DNA of 41,560 bases from an uncultured Bacteroidaceae bacterium (GTDB lineage Bacteria; Bacteroidota; Bacteroidia; Bacteroidales; Bacteroidaceae). Position numbers and translations under genes: made by a program. Under the pieces are notes generated by a model that saw only the letters and a list, made by a program, of their open reading frames with translations, had not been told where the DNA came from and did no database searches. Positions 19,493-31,000 of this stretch are shown here, piece after piece (the stretch's first letter is position 1; the number at the start of each line of letters is the position of its first letter). Location of the stretch: the NCBI GenBank assembly GCA_905236065.1, contig CAJONZ010000089.1:1-41560 (forward strand), in the 5' to 3' direction.

Positions 19493-21910
19493 ATGAAAAA
19501 GTATCTTTTTTTTCTCTTTCTCTTGGGCAGCCTTTCCCTGTGGGCGGCTGACGATTTTCTGTTCTTTTCCCGTCCTTCCACTCCTGCCTTGCAGCTGACG
19601 GGCACCTCCGCCACCGTGCAGTTCGACGCCGCCGACTATCGTGGCGTGGCCCTTGCCGTGCAGAACCTCCAGGCCGACCTTCAGGCCGTGACGGGCTCCT
19701 CCACGGCCCCCATTGTCGTGGGTACGTGGGGCAAAAGTTCCCTCATCGACAAGAAGGCGTATGCCAAAGAGCTGAAAGGCCGCAACGAGAAATTCATCAT
19801 CGACGTACAGGCCGACCGCATCGTCGTGGCCGGCAGCGACAAGCGCGGCACCATCTACGGCATCTACGAGCTTTCCCGCCAGTTGGGTGTCTCGCCCTGG
19901 TACTGGTGGGCCGACGTGCCCGTGCAGAAACACACCGAGGTCTATGCCCGTCCCGGTCAATACACCGACGGCGAGCCTGCCGTGAAGTACCGTGGCATCT
20001 TCCTCAACGACGAATGGCCCTGCATGGGCAACTGGGCGCACGATACGTTCGGCGGCTTCAATCATAAGATGTACGAGAAAGTCTTTGAACTCATCCTCCG
20101 TCTCAAGGGCAACTTCATGTGGCCGGCCATGTGGTCAGCCGCCTTCTATGCCGACGACCCCGAGAACCTGCGCACCGCCGACGACATGGGCATCATCATG
20201 GGCACCAGCCACCACGAGCCCTGCGCCAAGGCCCACCAGGAGTGGACCCGTGTACGCACTCGCGGCCCCTGGAACTACGACACCAACCGCGACGAGTTGG
20301 TCAGCTTCTGGCGTTCGGGCATCGAGCGCATGAAGGACACCGAGGACGTCATCACCATCGGTATGCGCGGCAACGGCGATGAGCCGATGGCCGACAAGCC
20401 CGACGTGGCCCTCATGGAGCGCATCGTGGCCCATCAGCGCCGCCTCATCACCGAGGCCACGGGCAAGAAGGCCAAGGACGTGCCGCAGGTCTGGGCCCTC
20501 TACAAGGAGGTGCAGCAATACTATGAGATGGGCATGAAGGTGCCCGACGACGTCATCCTCCTGCTCTGTGACGACAACTGGGGCAACGTCCGCATCGTGC
20601 CCGACACCAAAACCGCCCAGCCGCAAGGCAGCAAGACCGTCCAGCCGAAAAAGCGTCACCCCGGCGGCTACGGCATGTACTACCACGTCGATTACGTGGG
20701 AGCGCCCCGCAACAGCAAGTGGCTCAACGTGAGCCAGATTCAGCGACTCTGGGAGCAACTTGACCTCACTTATCGCTCTGGCATCGACAAGCTGTGGATT
20801 CTGAACGTCGGCGACCTGAAGCCCATGGAGTTCCCCATCGACTTCTGGTTCAAGGAGGCGTGGAATCCCACCCAGTTCACGGCTGAGAACCTGATGGCCT
20901 ACACCGAGGACTTCTGCCGCCAGCAGTTTGGCGACCAGCAGGCCAAGGAGGCCGCCCGCATCCTCAACCTGCAATGCAAGTATGCCCACCGTCGCACCCC
21001 GGAGCAGATGGCTCGCAACACCTATAATATTAATAATGGGGAGTGGGCCGAGCGCCTGGCCGAGTACAAGACGCTGGAGGCCGACGCCTTGGCTCAGTAT
21101 GCCACCCTGCCCGCTGAGTACCGCGACGCCTACAACGAACTCATCCTCTTCCCCATCCGGGGCATTGCCAACTTCTACGAAATGTACTACGCACAGGCCA
21201 AGAACGAGCAGTTGGCCATCTTGGGCGACCCTGCCGCCAACGACTGGGCCGACCTCGTGGCACGTTGCTTCGTGAAGGACTCCTTGTTGCGCAACGACTA
21301 CAACAAGAACATTGCCGGCGGCAAGTGGAACCACATGATGGACGAGATTTGCATCGGCTACATCTCTTGGAACAATCCGCGCCGCAACGTCATGCCTGCC
21401 GTCAAGCGCGTCGATACGCAGCGCCCCGTCATCGCCGAGCACAACGGTCGTGTCATCCTCGATGCCGACTGCTACAGCGAGAAGACCGATGCCGCCAACG
21501 CCCGTTGGACGGTCATCCCCCATTTCGGCATCTATCGCAACGCCATTGCCCTGATGCCCTATAGCGAGAAGACCGACGGCGGCAGCCTCACCTACCGGTT
21601 TATGACCACCAAGAAGGCGGCCACCCTCACCTTCCATTTCGCCCCGAACTTCCCCTTCAACGATGTGCAGCAGGGTATGCGCCTGAGCTACACCCTTGAT
21701 GGCGGCGCTCCTGAGACGATGAGCACCAACGGCGCTTCCGTCATCCGCTTCAACAACGCCACGGGCGACCAGCAGTTCGACTGGGCCAAGGAGCGCATCA
21801 ACCGCCGCAAGGTGCGGGTTGCCCTCGACGATACGTCCGACGGCGTCCACACACTGACGCTCACCCCGCTCGACCCCGGTATTGTCATTGAACGAATCAC
21901 GATAGAATAA
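19493..21910 (+). CDS. GH115 alpha-glucuronidase, third paralogue
   Basis: 805 residues, signal peptide about 1-19 (ending SLWAAD). It resembles the second GH115 more than the first: KYRGIFLNDEWPCMGNW, LKGNFMWPAMW, MGTSHHEP (His240-His241), VPDDVILLLCDDNWGN, LNVGDLKPMEFP. A short Gln/Lys-rich insertion (TAQPQGSKTVQPKK, about residue 380) interrupts the segment after DDNWG; it is a solvent-exposed loop insertion by inference. Expected role: removal of (4-O-methyl)glucuronic acid from xylan. The next gene, a GH30-GH43 fusion, starts 5 bp after the stop, so both are surely co-transcribed and probably act together on glucuronoarabinoxylan, GH30 often requiring the glucuronate branch. The codons are the most GC-rich of the three GH115 genes by eye. 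Confidence 0.93.
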   Translation: MKKYLFFLFLLGSLSLWAADDFLFFSRPSTPALQLTGTSATVQFDAADYRGVALAVQNLQADLQAVTGSSTAPIVVGTWGKSSLIDKKAYAKELKGRNEKFIIDVQADRIVVAGSDKRGTIYGIYELSRQLGVSPWYWWADVPVQKHTEVYARPGQYTDGEPAVKYRGIFLNDEWPCMGNWAHDTFGGFNHKMYEKVFELILRLKGNFMWPAMWSAAFYADDPENLRTADDMGIIMGTSHHEPCAKAHQEWTRVRTRGPWNYDTNRDELVSFWRSGIERMKDTEDVITIGMRGNGDEPMADKPDVALMERIVAHQRRLITEATGKKAKDVPQVWALYKEVQQYYEMGMKVPDDVILLLCDDNWGNVRIVPDTKTAQPQGSKTVQPKKRHPGGYGMYYHVDYVGAPRNSKWLNVSQIQRLWEQLDLTYRSGIDKLWILNVGDLKPMEFPIDFWFKEAWNPTQFTAENLMAYTEDFCRQQFGDQQAKEAARILNLQCKYAHRRTPEQMARNTYNINNGEWAERLAEYKTLEADALAQYATLPAEYRDAYNELILFPIRGIANFYEMYYAQAKNEQLAILGDPAANDWADLVARCFVKDSLLRNDYNKNIAGGKWNHMMDEICIGYISWNNPRRNVMPAVKRVDTQRPVIAEHNGRVILDADCYSEKTDAANARWTVIPHFGIYRNAIALMPYSEKTDGGSLTYRFMTTKKAATLTFHFAPNFPFNDVQQGMRLSYTLDGGAPETMSTNGASVIRFNNATGDQQFDWAKERINRRKVRVALDDTSDGVHTLTLTPLDPGIVIERITIE

Positions 21911-21915
21911 CCATT

Positions 21916-24900
21916 ATGAAGAAAACCTTATCAATCCTTGCACTGGCAGCACTTTCCCTGTCTGCCGCTGCACAGCGGTCGGCGTCTGCCAACATCGTCC
22001 GCTCCACCAAATACCAGTACATTGATGGCTTCGGCGGTACTGGCATGAACGGCCAATGGGCCGATGTCTATACCCAGGAGAAAGCCCGCAAGCTCTGGGG
22101 CATGGGCGACGACGCCGTCGGCCTGAACATCATGCGTGTCCGCATCAACCCCAACGAAGGCAACTGGGGCGAGTATGGCAACACCATCAAGTGGGCCCGC
22201 GCCGTCAATCCCAACCTCAGCGTCTTTGCCACGCCCTGGACACCGCCCAAGAAGTACAAGACGAGCAAGACCTACAACTACCAGAACGAGTTCGGCACCT
22301 GGGTGTGGCCCATCGTGGAACACAGCTGGGGCGGAGAAGGCTCCAACGGCGGTACCATCAACGATGAAAAGATTCCCGAATATGCCGACTTCCTCGAACG
22401 CTACCGTGCCACGATGGAGTCGAAGGGTTGCCCCATCGACATCATCTCCATCCAGAACGAGTGCGACTACACCCCCACGACGACCGACAACGGCGTGGAA
22501 CATGCCAGCTACGAGAGCTGCATCTATTCGCCCAAGCAGATGGCGGCCATGGTGAAGGCTGCCCGTGCGGCGGTCGATCCCAAGTGCAAGATTATGGGCC
22601 CCGAGACCTTCGGCTGGGGACAGGCCAACTACAACAATACCCTTGTCAACATCAAGGATGCCGTCGATAACATCGACATTTGGGGCAACCACCTCTATGG
22701 CTCCAACGACTTCACCTTTATCAGTCAGGTCACCAGCAAGACGAAGAAGCACATGTGGATGACGGAGATACTCTACGACTATGGCGAAGTGGCCAACTAC
22801 GGCGGCGAGTTTTCTGCCGAGTACCGTGTCGTCGAGAGCTTGGAGAACGCCTTGCAGAACGGCTATAACGGCTACGTCTATTACGACATGCTCAATGACT
22901 TCTTCTCCGTGGCTCACGGCGGCAGCGACACCGAACTGTGGAAACGTGCCTACGTCTTCAGCCATTATGCCAAGTACGTCACCGGCAAGACCCGCGTCCG
23001 CTCCAGTCTGCTCGGCACCTACGCCTCCGACCTGAGGGGCGGTTCGGCCTACGTGAGCGAGGGTGGCGACACCATCACCTTCAACGTGCTCAACCCCACC
23101 TCCTACACTTATACGCTGACCATCAACGTCCCCATCAACCCCACGAAGGTCACCGCCATCGTGACGAACGACGCCGTCAACGCCAAGAAGGTCAACCTGA
23201 CCAGCCAATATACCGACGGCAGCAAGAAGTTCAAGGCCACCCTCCAGCCCGGCACGTTCTACACGCTGGTCTTCGAGAAGGTTCACACGCCCGAGGGCGA
23301 GACACCGCAGGCCGACCTGGCCGTCAGCCCCAAGCAGCCCAACTACGGCAACCCCATCAGCCCCTATCAGTTCTGTGCCGACCCTACGGCCATTGAGTAC
23401 GACGGTCGTCTCTATGTCTATGCCACGAACGATCAGCAGGAGTTCGACCTTTCCAACGGCCTGAAGGCCAACAGCTTCGGCAAAATCAACCAGCTCGTCT
23501 GCATGTCAACCGCCGACATGGTGAACTGGACCCACCACGGAGTCATCGACGTGAAGGCCATCGCCCCTTGGGTTTCCGCTTCGTGGGCACCCAGCATCAT
23601 CAGTCGTGAGGAGGCCGACGGCCAGACCCACTTCTACCTCTATTTCACCAACTCCGCCTCCGGCATCGGTGTGCTGACGGCCACTTCGCCGACCGGCCCT
23701 TGGACCGACCCGTTGGGCCATGCGCTCATCGACCGCAACACCGCCGGACTGGGTACGATTTCCCAAATCATCGACCCCGGAGCCGCCATCAAGCCCGATG
23801 GTTCTGAGGCTTACCTCACCTTCGGCGGCGGCGACGTGAAGGGGACAGACTTGCAGCCTGGCAACGCCCGCATCGTGAAGTTAGGCCGCGACCTGATTTC
23901 GCTCGACGGGGCCATCAAGTCCATCTCGGCTCCCTGCCATTTCGAGGCCAACGAACTGAACTACGTCGGCAACAAGTGGATTTTCAGCTACTGCACCCGC
24001 TGGTCGATTGCCTCCAACTGGAGTTCTTACAGCTCGGCCAATGCGCCCACGCCTGCCTCCATCGTCTATATGACTGCCTCCGACCCGATGGCCGACAACT
24101 GGGGCTACAAGGGCGAGTTGCTGCCCAACCCCGGACGCATCGGCTTCCCCTACGGCACCAACCACAGCCGCCTGCAAAAGTTCGGCCCGTCCTACTTCCT
24201 CCTCTACCACACGCAGTGGCTGGAGAATCAGTTAGGCTACAGTGGTGGCTATCGCAGTCTGCACATCAACAAAATCACGGTGACGGAGAAAACGGCTCGT
24301 GTCGCTCCACTCTCGGCCACGACGGCCACCCTTACGGGCGTTCCCCAGCTGACTGCCGGTCGCCTGAATGCCTACCAGCCCCTGCTGTCAACCACCTTGG
24401 CCAATGCGGCGGGCGTTCATGTCCTCGCTACCGACACGCCGGGCACGACTGCCCTTGGCGACATCTACAGCGGCAGTTGGGCCATGATGCGCGGCGTTCA
24501 GTTTACAAATGCCGACGCGCCGGAGGGTGCCAAGAGCGTGGCGGTCAACCTGCAAGGCAAGGGTACGCTCGAAGTGCGTTTGGGTGCTCTCGATGCCGCT
24601 CCGCTGGTCACCCTTCCGTTCGATGCCGCCAACGACACCACCCTGCGGGTCAACCTCTCCGAGGCCGTCGGCTCCTTCCAGAACTATCTCTACTTTGTCT
24701 TCACTGAGGCCAAGGATGTGAAGTTCTACGGCTATCAGTTCTCCACGGAGACGGTGCCGACCGATGAGCCGTTGCCTGGCGACACGGACGGCGACGGCCA
24801 ACTCACGCTTGCGGACTTCCGCCTGCTGCTCAATCAGTACCTCAGTTCGTCGGCTTCGGCCCTCGATGTCGATGGAAACGGCAAGCTGACGCTCTGCGAC

Positions 24901-24951
24901 CTCACGAAGTGGCTGGAGCTGTACCGCCAGTCACAGGCCACTGCCCAGTAA
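21916..24951 (+). CDS. GH30-GH43 fusion with C-terminal dockerin-like EF-hand pair
   Basis: 1011 residues, signal peptide about 1-19. GH30 (about 25-450): YIDGFGGTGMNGQW, FATPWTPP, acid/base Glu182 in IQNECDY, nucleophile Glu284 in MTEILYD, and the family's side beta-domain. GH43 (about 475-785): base Asp489 in FCADPTAIEYDG, Asp620 in IIDPGAAI, acid Glu677 in FEANEL, on a five-bladed propeller. Then a CBM6-like beta-sandwich (about 790-945) and two calcium-loop motifs, DTDGDGQLTLADF and DVDGNGKLTLCDL (about 955-1005). GH30 cuts the xylan backbone; GH43 would remove arabinofuranose or xylose. The EF-hand pair resembles type I dockerins, but no cohesin is visible in the window. It follows the GH115 gene by 5 bp. 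GH43 subfamily and exact activity cannot be assigned by eye. Confidence 0.92.
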   Translation: MKKTLSILALAALSLSAAAQRSASANIVRSTKYQYIDGFGGTGMNGQWADVYTQEKARKLWGMGDDAVGLNIMRVRINPNEGNWGEYGNTIKWARAVNPNLSVFATPWTPPKKYKTSKTYNYQNEFGTWVWPIVEHSWGGEGSNGGTINDEKIPEYADFLERYRATMESKGCPIDIISIQNECDYTPTTTDNGVEHASYESCIYSPKQMAAMVKAARAAVDPKCKIMGPETFGWGQANYNNTLVNIKDAVDNIDIWGNHLYGSNDFTFISQVTSKTKKHMWMTEILYDYGEVANYGGEFSAEYRVVESLENALQNGYNGYVYYDMLNDFFSVAHGGSDTELWKRAYVFSHYAKYVTGKTRVRSSLLGTYASDLRGGSAYVSEGGDTITFNVLNPTSYTYTLTINVPINPTKVTAIVTNDAVNAKKVNLTSQYTDGSKKFKATLQPGTFYTLVFEKVHTPEGETPQADLAVSPKQPNYGNPISPYQFCADPTAIEYDGRLYVYATNDQQEFDLSNGLKANSFGKINQLVCMSTADMVNWTHHGVIDVKAIAPWVSASWAPSIISREEADGQTHFYLYFTNSASGIGVLTATSPTGPWTDPLGHALIDRNTAGLGTISQIIDPGAAIKPDGSEAYLTFGGGDVKGTDLQPGNARIVKLGRDLISLDGAIKSISAPCHFEANELNYVGNKWIFSYCTRWSIASNWSSYSSANAPTPASIVYMTASDPMADNWGYKGELLPNPGRIGFPYGTNHSRLQKFGPSYFLLYHTQWLENQLGYSGGYRSLHINKITVTEKTARVAPLSATTATLTGVPQLTAGRLNAYQPLLSTTLANAAGVHVLATDTPGTTALGDIYSGSWAMMRGVQFTNADAPEGAKSVAVNLQGKGTLEVRLGALDAAPLVTLPFDAANDTTLRVNLSEAVGSFQNYLYFVFTEAKDVKFYGYQFSTETVPTDEPLPGDTDGDGQLTLADFRLLLNQYLSSSASALDVDGNGKLTLCDLTKWLELYRQSQATAQ

Positions 24952-24983
24952 ATTCGCCCTCAAACACTTATCGACCAAAAATG

Positions 24984-25017
24984 ACGCAGAACTGTATCAA
25001 TGAATACAGTTCTGCGT
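24984..25017. repeat. Perfect 14-bp inverted repeat between convergent genes
   Basis: ACGCAGAACTGTAT (24984-24997) pairs perfectly with ATACAGTTCTGCGT (25004-25017) across a 6-nt loop. It lies 32 bp after the GH30-GH43 stop and 65 bp beyond the giant gene's stop on the other strand. T-tracts are weak on both sides, so it may be a shared bidirectional 3'-end hairpin. Confidence 0.8.
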
Positions 25018-25073
25018 TACGTTTTGTAGAGTTCTGCGTCGTCTCCGATAGAGTTCTGCGTGATTTTTGAAAG
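25008..25073. repeat. Three tandem 22-bp units at a convergent gene junction
   Basis: AGTTCTGCGT occurs at 25008, 25030 and 25052, exactly 22 bp apart. Each copy is followed by 10 variable bases and AG. The first copy is also the right arm of the hairpin, and the inverted form ACGCAGAACT is at 24984. The architecture (hairpin plus 22-bp units, convergent 3' ends) matches the element at 7986-8234 although the sequence is unrelated. Confidence 0.85.
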
Positions 25074-25082
25074 TCTTCCGCC

Positions 25083-28000
25083 TTACTCCCTTGACTCCAC
25101 TTTTTCAGTCAGTTCGTTCACGCAAACGATGTAGGTGCCTTCGTAGAGGGTGCGGCGGTACGAGTTGGCCGTGGCCTTCGTGTGGACGAGCTCGATGCCA
25201 TCCAGGGTGTAGATGCGGATGAGGTCGCCCGGTTCGATGCCGCTGATGCGGAGGCTGTTGCGGTGGATGCTGATGACGCAACCCTGCTCAGCGTGGTCTT
25301 CCACCTCGGGGCGCAGGCCGCCAAAGCGGAGCGTCAGGCGGTGGGTGTCGTCGCCGGCATCGGCAGTGCTGAGGGTGTAGGGCTGCTGCTTCAGGTCGGT
25401 CACCTTGCCCAACTGGTGGTCGGTCAGCCATACGTGGTCATAGTCGTCGTAGGCCGCCGGCGCGGGCAGGCTCATGGTCAGTGTGCCGGGCTGTGGCGAC
25501 CGCAGGCCCAGGCGGATGTCCGTCTGTTCCGGGGCGGCACTGACGAGCGAGAGGTTGGTCTCGTCGTCGTTCACCACGTAGAGTTGTGGGTGCAGGTCGT
25601 CGAAAGAGAACCACTTGATGCCGTCGGTGCCCAGGCGGTAGGGCATGGCCGGGTCTGCGTCGGTGTGTGGGTGGATTTCCACATAGTCGGCCACGGCTGC
25701 CTGCGGCTCGTAGCCCTTCGACACGGCCACCAGCCTGCGGGGGCGGAGCGGTGCGGGAGCCGGGGCCACGTAGGTCGGCAGGCGGAAGGTCAAATTCTCG
25801 TGGTCGCCGATGATGGCCGTCTGTGTGAAGAAGGCATCGCCCAGGACCATGGCGGCATCGTCGTCCCAGGAGCGGTAAGTGTAGGACTGTCCGGGCAGTT
25901 TCGGCAGGGAACCGTCCGTGGGGTTCATACCGTAGAACAGGTGGGGCACGTCCATTTTATATTGGTGGGGCGTGGCCGTGACGTCGGTCTTGAACGAGGC
26001 GACGAGCCAGGGCTGTCCCTTCAGGTTCCAACCCATGTTCTCCTGCTTGGTGAACGACGGGTAATCGACTTTTCCATCGGGGTTTCGGCCTGTGTTGTTG
26101 CTGTTGTACTGCGTGAGTTCGACCACCTTGTCCCCGCCTTCCTCGGCGTAGGCATAGGAAGCCTTGTTGTCGGCCCAGCCCGTGAAGCGGAGCGTCTTCG
26201 ACTGTGAGCTGCCGAAGTTCAGCTGCCAGCCCTCGCAGGCGGCCATCTCCTCGGTGGCCACCCAGCACCCGGAGTTATCCTCATGGTAATCGTAGTCCCA
26301 GGCCGAGCGCAACAAGCCGTCATAGGTGTGGGAGCTGAACGTGTGGGCGGGGTCGGACGTGTTGTGTTCGCTTACTTGCGTCAGCACGTCGGTCGCAAGG
26401 GTGTAGTTGGTGGAGAGTGCGTCCTTCACATCGTAGGCGAACGGGAAGGCCGTCAGGGCATACTGTGTGCTGCTGTAGGTCTTCTCGGCAGCCACATAGC
26501 CGAAGCGCAGGGTGTTGCCCTGTCCGTAGATGGAGGCACCGGGCTTCAGCAGTACGTAGCCGGGCGAAACGGGGTTGGTGCCGATGAAGAGGGCATCGCC
26601 ATCGCCGCTCTTATCCACAATGAGGTTGCGGTCGGCGTTCAGATAGACCACACTGCCGACATGGGGATAGACGTGGCCGCCGTAGTTGGTGGTGTAGGCG
26701 GCGTTGGTCGTATTGTGGATGTGGGTGTCGCTTTCGATGCGCCAAGTCTCGAAGCAGCCGTTATCGACTTGTGTGTCGAGGCGGCGCGGATTGCCCAGCA
26801 CGTCGAGGTCGTGACCGAAATCGACGTAGGGTTGCAAGGCCGTAGGCAACCAGGCATTGATGTCGTCGGTCTCTTCGCCGGCGTTGATTTCCTTGCTCTG
26901 CTCATGCAGCTGGTACCAGTAGGGACGCCACTCGGTCAAGTAGTTGGCAGGTGTGTAGATGTTGCCGCCTCGGTCGGAGGGACGCAGGTAGGGGGCAAAC
27001 ATCGGAGCCCGTTCGGCGGTGGCCTCGGTCACGTGGAGGGTGTTCTTCACGTGGGTGGCTGCGCCGTCGCCGCTGAGGGTGGTCTGGCCGTCCTCGCCCA
27101 CGACGGTGCAGTTGAGCACATAACCGTCGGTGCCGACGCTGACGATGGGGGCGCTGCTGGTCGGGTTGTTGTAGAGCAGGACGTTGTAGAGCAGGCCCTT
27201 CTCTGCATTCACGGCGGGCACTCCGCTGGCGGTCACGGTGTTATCGGCAATGACCACGTTGCGCAGTACGACGTTGTCCTTCGTCATGCTGACGGCAGAC
27301 CGGTCGATGGTGCCGCCTGAAACCCAGAAGCCGTCGAGCAGGAAGCCGTTGGTGTAGGTGGAGACATCGTTGGGGACGATTCCCTTGACGGAGCTGTGGG
27401 TGGCCTCCTTGCTGGCCACGCTGCTGCGAGTGGCCTTCACCATTCGGACGTAGGCATCGATTTTCTCGTCAAGATAGCTGTCGTCGCTTTCCCGCTCCAC
27501 CTCCTCCAGGAATGCGGTGTTGAGTCCGCCATAGACCGACACGCCGTCGCGTGGGTTGATGACTTCGTTGGTGAAGTCGGCAGCCTTCACGAAGACATAG
27601 GCTTGCTCCCGTGGCGAGGTGGTGAGCGAATAGATGGCGGCCACGTCGATGGCCTTTTGCAGGTCTTCAAGCTGGAAGGCGTGTTCCCAGCTGGTGCCGT
27701 CCTTCTGGCCCGTTGCACCCTCCATCACGTAGAGCACACGCTCCACGGCAGCCGTACACTCGTAGGGGCCGCGCTCGATACCCTTGCCGTACCAGCGGGC
27801 CTTGTAGTCCAGCTCGCGCTCGGTGTAGTTCGGGTCGGTGCCCTTCAGCTGTGCGTCGGTCAGGGTGGCGCGGTCGTCTCGCTGCACACTGTGGAAGAAA
27901 TATTTCGTGCCGTCGGTGGCCGTCCTCTCTTCCTCGGTGTAAGTCTCGGCATAGTAGGGCACGAGGGCCTTGTAGAGGTCGGTGTTGGCCTGGTTGATGG

Positions 28001-31000
28001 TACGCGCACTGGCGTTCAGGCGGAAGTTGCGCGACTGCTTCATGGCCAGTTGCTCGGCGTCGCTGAGTCCGTCGGGCAGGGGATAGACTGGGTCAATGAA
28101 GTTGGGGCCGTAGAGCACGTCGGCATTGTTGGGGCTGAGGCGGATGTTGCCTGTGCCGTAAATCATGTTCAGGCCGATGGGGTACCACCATCCGTAGGTG
28201 TCGGGGTCGGAGGTCTTCTTTTGCCACTCGGTGAAGGCGTTGTACCTCATGTAGTGGTCGTCGCCGGGTCCCACGTTCTTTTGGGAGGTACCCATGCTGA
28301 TGCCCTCAACGGCTACGGTCTCGGGGTCGTCACCTTCCCAGAGTTTCTTCTTGGAACCGTCGGCCTGTGCCTCGTCGTCCAACCAGATGATGGAGTTGAA
28401 GACGCCGCTGTGGTAGGTGCTCACCGACGAGCCGTCGTGGTACGACTCGGTCACGTCGGTCAGGGTGAGGTGGCCGCCGTTCAGGGCCGAAGTGCAGTTG
28501 ACGAGCTGGGTGTTCACGCCCTTGACGGGTGCGCCGCTGTTGCTGTGGAAGAGGCAGTTGACGAAGAGGGACTCGCCGCCGCCCTTTTGAATGTTCACTG
28601 CCGAAACTTCCTCGCACTGGCCGTTGGTGATGAAGGAGCAGTCCTTGACCAGCAGTTTGGGGATGCCGTCTCCGGCTGCCTTCAGCAAGCGGGTGGGGTC
28701 GGAATAGTAGGTCTGCGAGCCGTCGTCGAAGAGGGTCTGGTACTGCTCCTTGTAGAAGAGGGCCGCACCGCCGTCGTCGTGGCTGTGGCCGTAGGGGTTG
28801 ATGAAGGTGATGCCGTCGAAGATGATGGGCATGACATAGTCCTTGAAGTCAGGGTTTCGTCCCGACATGTAGTTGGCGAACGTACCTTTCTGCTCGGCAT
28901 CCTCGATGATGAAGAGGTGTTCCAACTGCTGGTCGATGTTTCCCTTCTCGTAGGTCATGGCGAAGGTGACGGGATAGAGTTCCGTGCTGCGTTTGCTTTC
29001 GAAGTTGTCCAAGCCAATGACATCCTCGGCACCGATTGACGGGTAGCCGCCACGGATGGTCAGGCTCTTGACGACATGCGTCACGTCGGCATCCAGGGTT
29101 TTGGGCAGCTTCACACCGTCCTGCTTCGAGGGCGTGTTGATGAAGAACGCTTTGTGGTTGCTCTGGGTCATCTGGGTGGGTGAATAGGTTCCGCCCTTGA
29201 TTTTGATGATTTTGTCGTGGTCGTTGCGCGAGAGCAGCAGGGTCTCGATGGCGTTTTGCAGGTCGCTGGTGGCCTTCTTCCAGGTGGAGCCGTCGCAGAC
29301 CTCGTTGGCATCCTCCTCGGTAGCCACCCAGATGACATCCATCTCGCTGCCCGGCGTGGTCAGCTGTACGTACTGGTACTCGTAGATGCCCATGTCGATA
29401 AATACATCCTGTACGCCCATCTTCGGGTGGGTGGAGATGCGGCGCATGTTGGTTGCCGCGCCCTCGCCGTCGCGTGAGTATTCCATGTAAAGGTCTTCAC
29501 CGATAGGGAGCAGGTTGGGATAGCCCACGTCGTGGAAGCGGAGGTGGATGTTCTTGGAGTGCAGGTTGTAGAAACCTTCACCATAGAGGTCGTGGTACTG
29601 TTCCTCGATGGTGGCAAAGTCGTGCGGGTCGAAGGGGCTGGTGGGGGTCAGATTGTTGACGTCCGTTCCTTTCAGCAGTTTCGTGTTGTAGAGGCCAGAC
29701 GACTCGTCCGCCATCGTCACGTTCTGCTTCAGGTAGCCCCAGCCCGTGTCGATGGAGTTGTTTAGACGGGTCACGAGCCAGTCGGAGGTCTCCATGTAGC
29801 CGTCGATGCCGGCTGTGAGCGAAGGCTGGGAGAAGTAGGGGCCACCGGGCACGTTGTTCTCTGATTCCAGTACGAGGTTGTAGTTGTAAGGTACGGCCCT
29901 ATTGGCGTCGTCTCCCGTCAGCGGGCCTACCTTATCGCCATTCAACATCAGGTTCTCATCCGTGATGGCACTGGGAAGGCGCTCTTCGTTGACCAGTTTG
30001 TAGTAGGGGGTCTCGGGATGCCCGTCGGGGTAGTAGCCGAAGTAGTCGTCGAGCACGTCGGAGAACAAACCGGCATAGAGTCGGGTCAGACCGTCCAACT
30101 CGCCGACAGGGGATCCATAGTCCTTGGGCTCGATGGGGGCAGACTTGGCCCGCTCATGGTTGCCCCACCACACGGTACCTTCACGACCCGTGCCTTCCTC
30201 ATAGGAGCAGAAGGTCAGTGTGGCCACGTCCAATAGCGGGCCGAAGTTGGCCACGTGCCAAGGCTTGCGCAGGTCGAGGAAATCAGGTCTTCCATACAGT
30301 GCTTCGTAGTACGATGATTCCCAACCAGTGGCACTGGCCACGGATGAGGCGGTCGCCTCGTTGCCCCAGAAGATGGAATTTGCGGCAAAGTGCCAGCCTC
30401 GACCGTAGTATCTTGGGTCGGTGCCATGGTCGGCATCGGGGATGGTGCTTGAAATGGCTCGCAGGTTGTTGTCGATGAAGTTGTAGAGGGCAGGGAAGGC
30501 CACGGCCTTGTTGCGCACGAAGTCGCAGTTGCAGATACGGGCCAGTCCGGTCTCGGAGCAGGAGATGGTACCGCCATAGCCCTGTCGGTCATCGGCATTG
30601 GTGATGTTGTCAATGGTGATGGGATAGTTCCCGCGCTTGGCCTCGTTGTTGGCAAAGAGCGAATTCCAGAGGTGAACCTCGTAGTTGTTGGCAATGGCAC
30701 CGCCTGCCGTCCAGGGGATGTAGTTCTGGTCGGTGGTGGTGATGGGGCCGATGGAGTAGTTCTTGGTGAAGTGGCAACTGAAGGCATAGAAGGTACCGTT
30801 GGTATAGACTCCTCCGCCATTGCCGGCCACGTTGTCCTTGATGGTGCAGGCGGTCATCATCAGGGGAATGTTGCGCTTGGCCACGCCCAGTACCTCGGGA
30901 AGGCCGGATAATTTGTCGAAAGTGTTGTCCCAGTTGCCTTCGACCAAGACGCCACCGCCACGGAAATAGGTGAGCTTCTGGAAGTTGCTGGACTCGTCCT

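Noticed and set aside
21020-21042. AT-rich patch in GH115 as a sign of insertion or frameshift
   Set aside because: The frame is intact and residues NTYNINNGEW fit the protein; similar AT-rich Asn/Ile codons occur elsewhere.
20135-21850. 571-codon minus-strand ORF antisense to the third GH115 gene
   Set aside because: Shadow of a firmly identified GH115 reading frame; the same holds for the 4551-6233 minus-strand frame.
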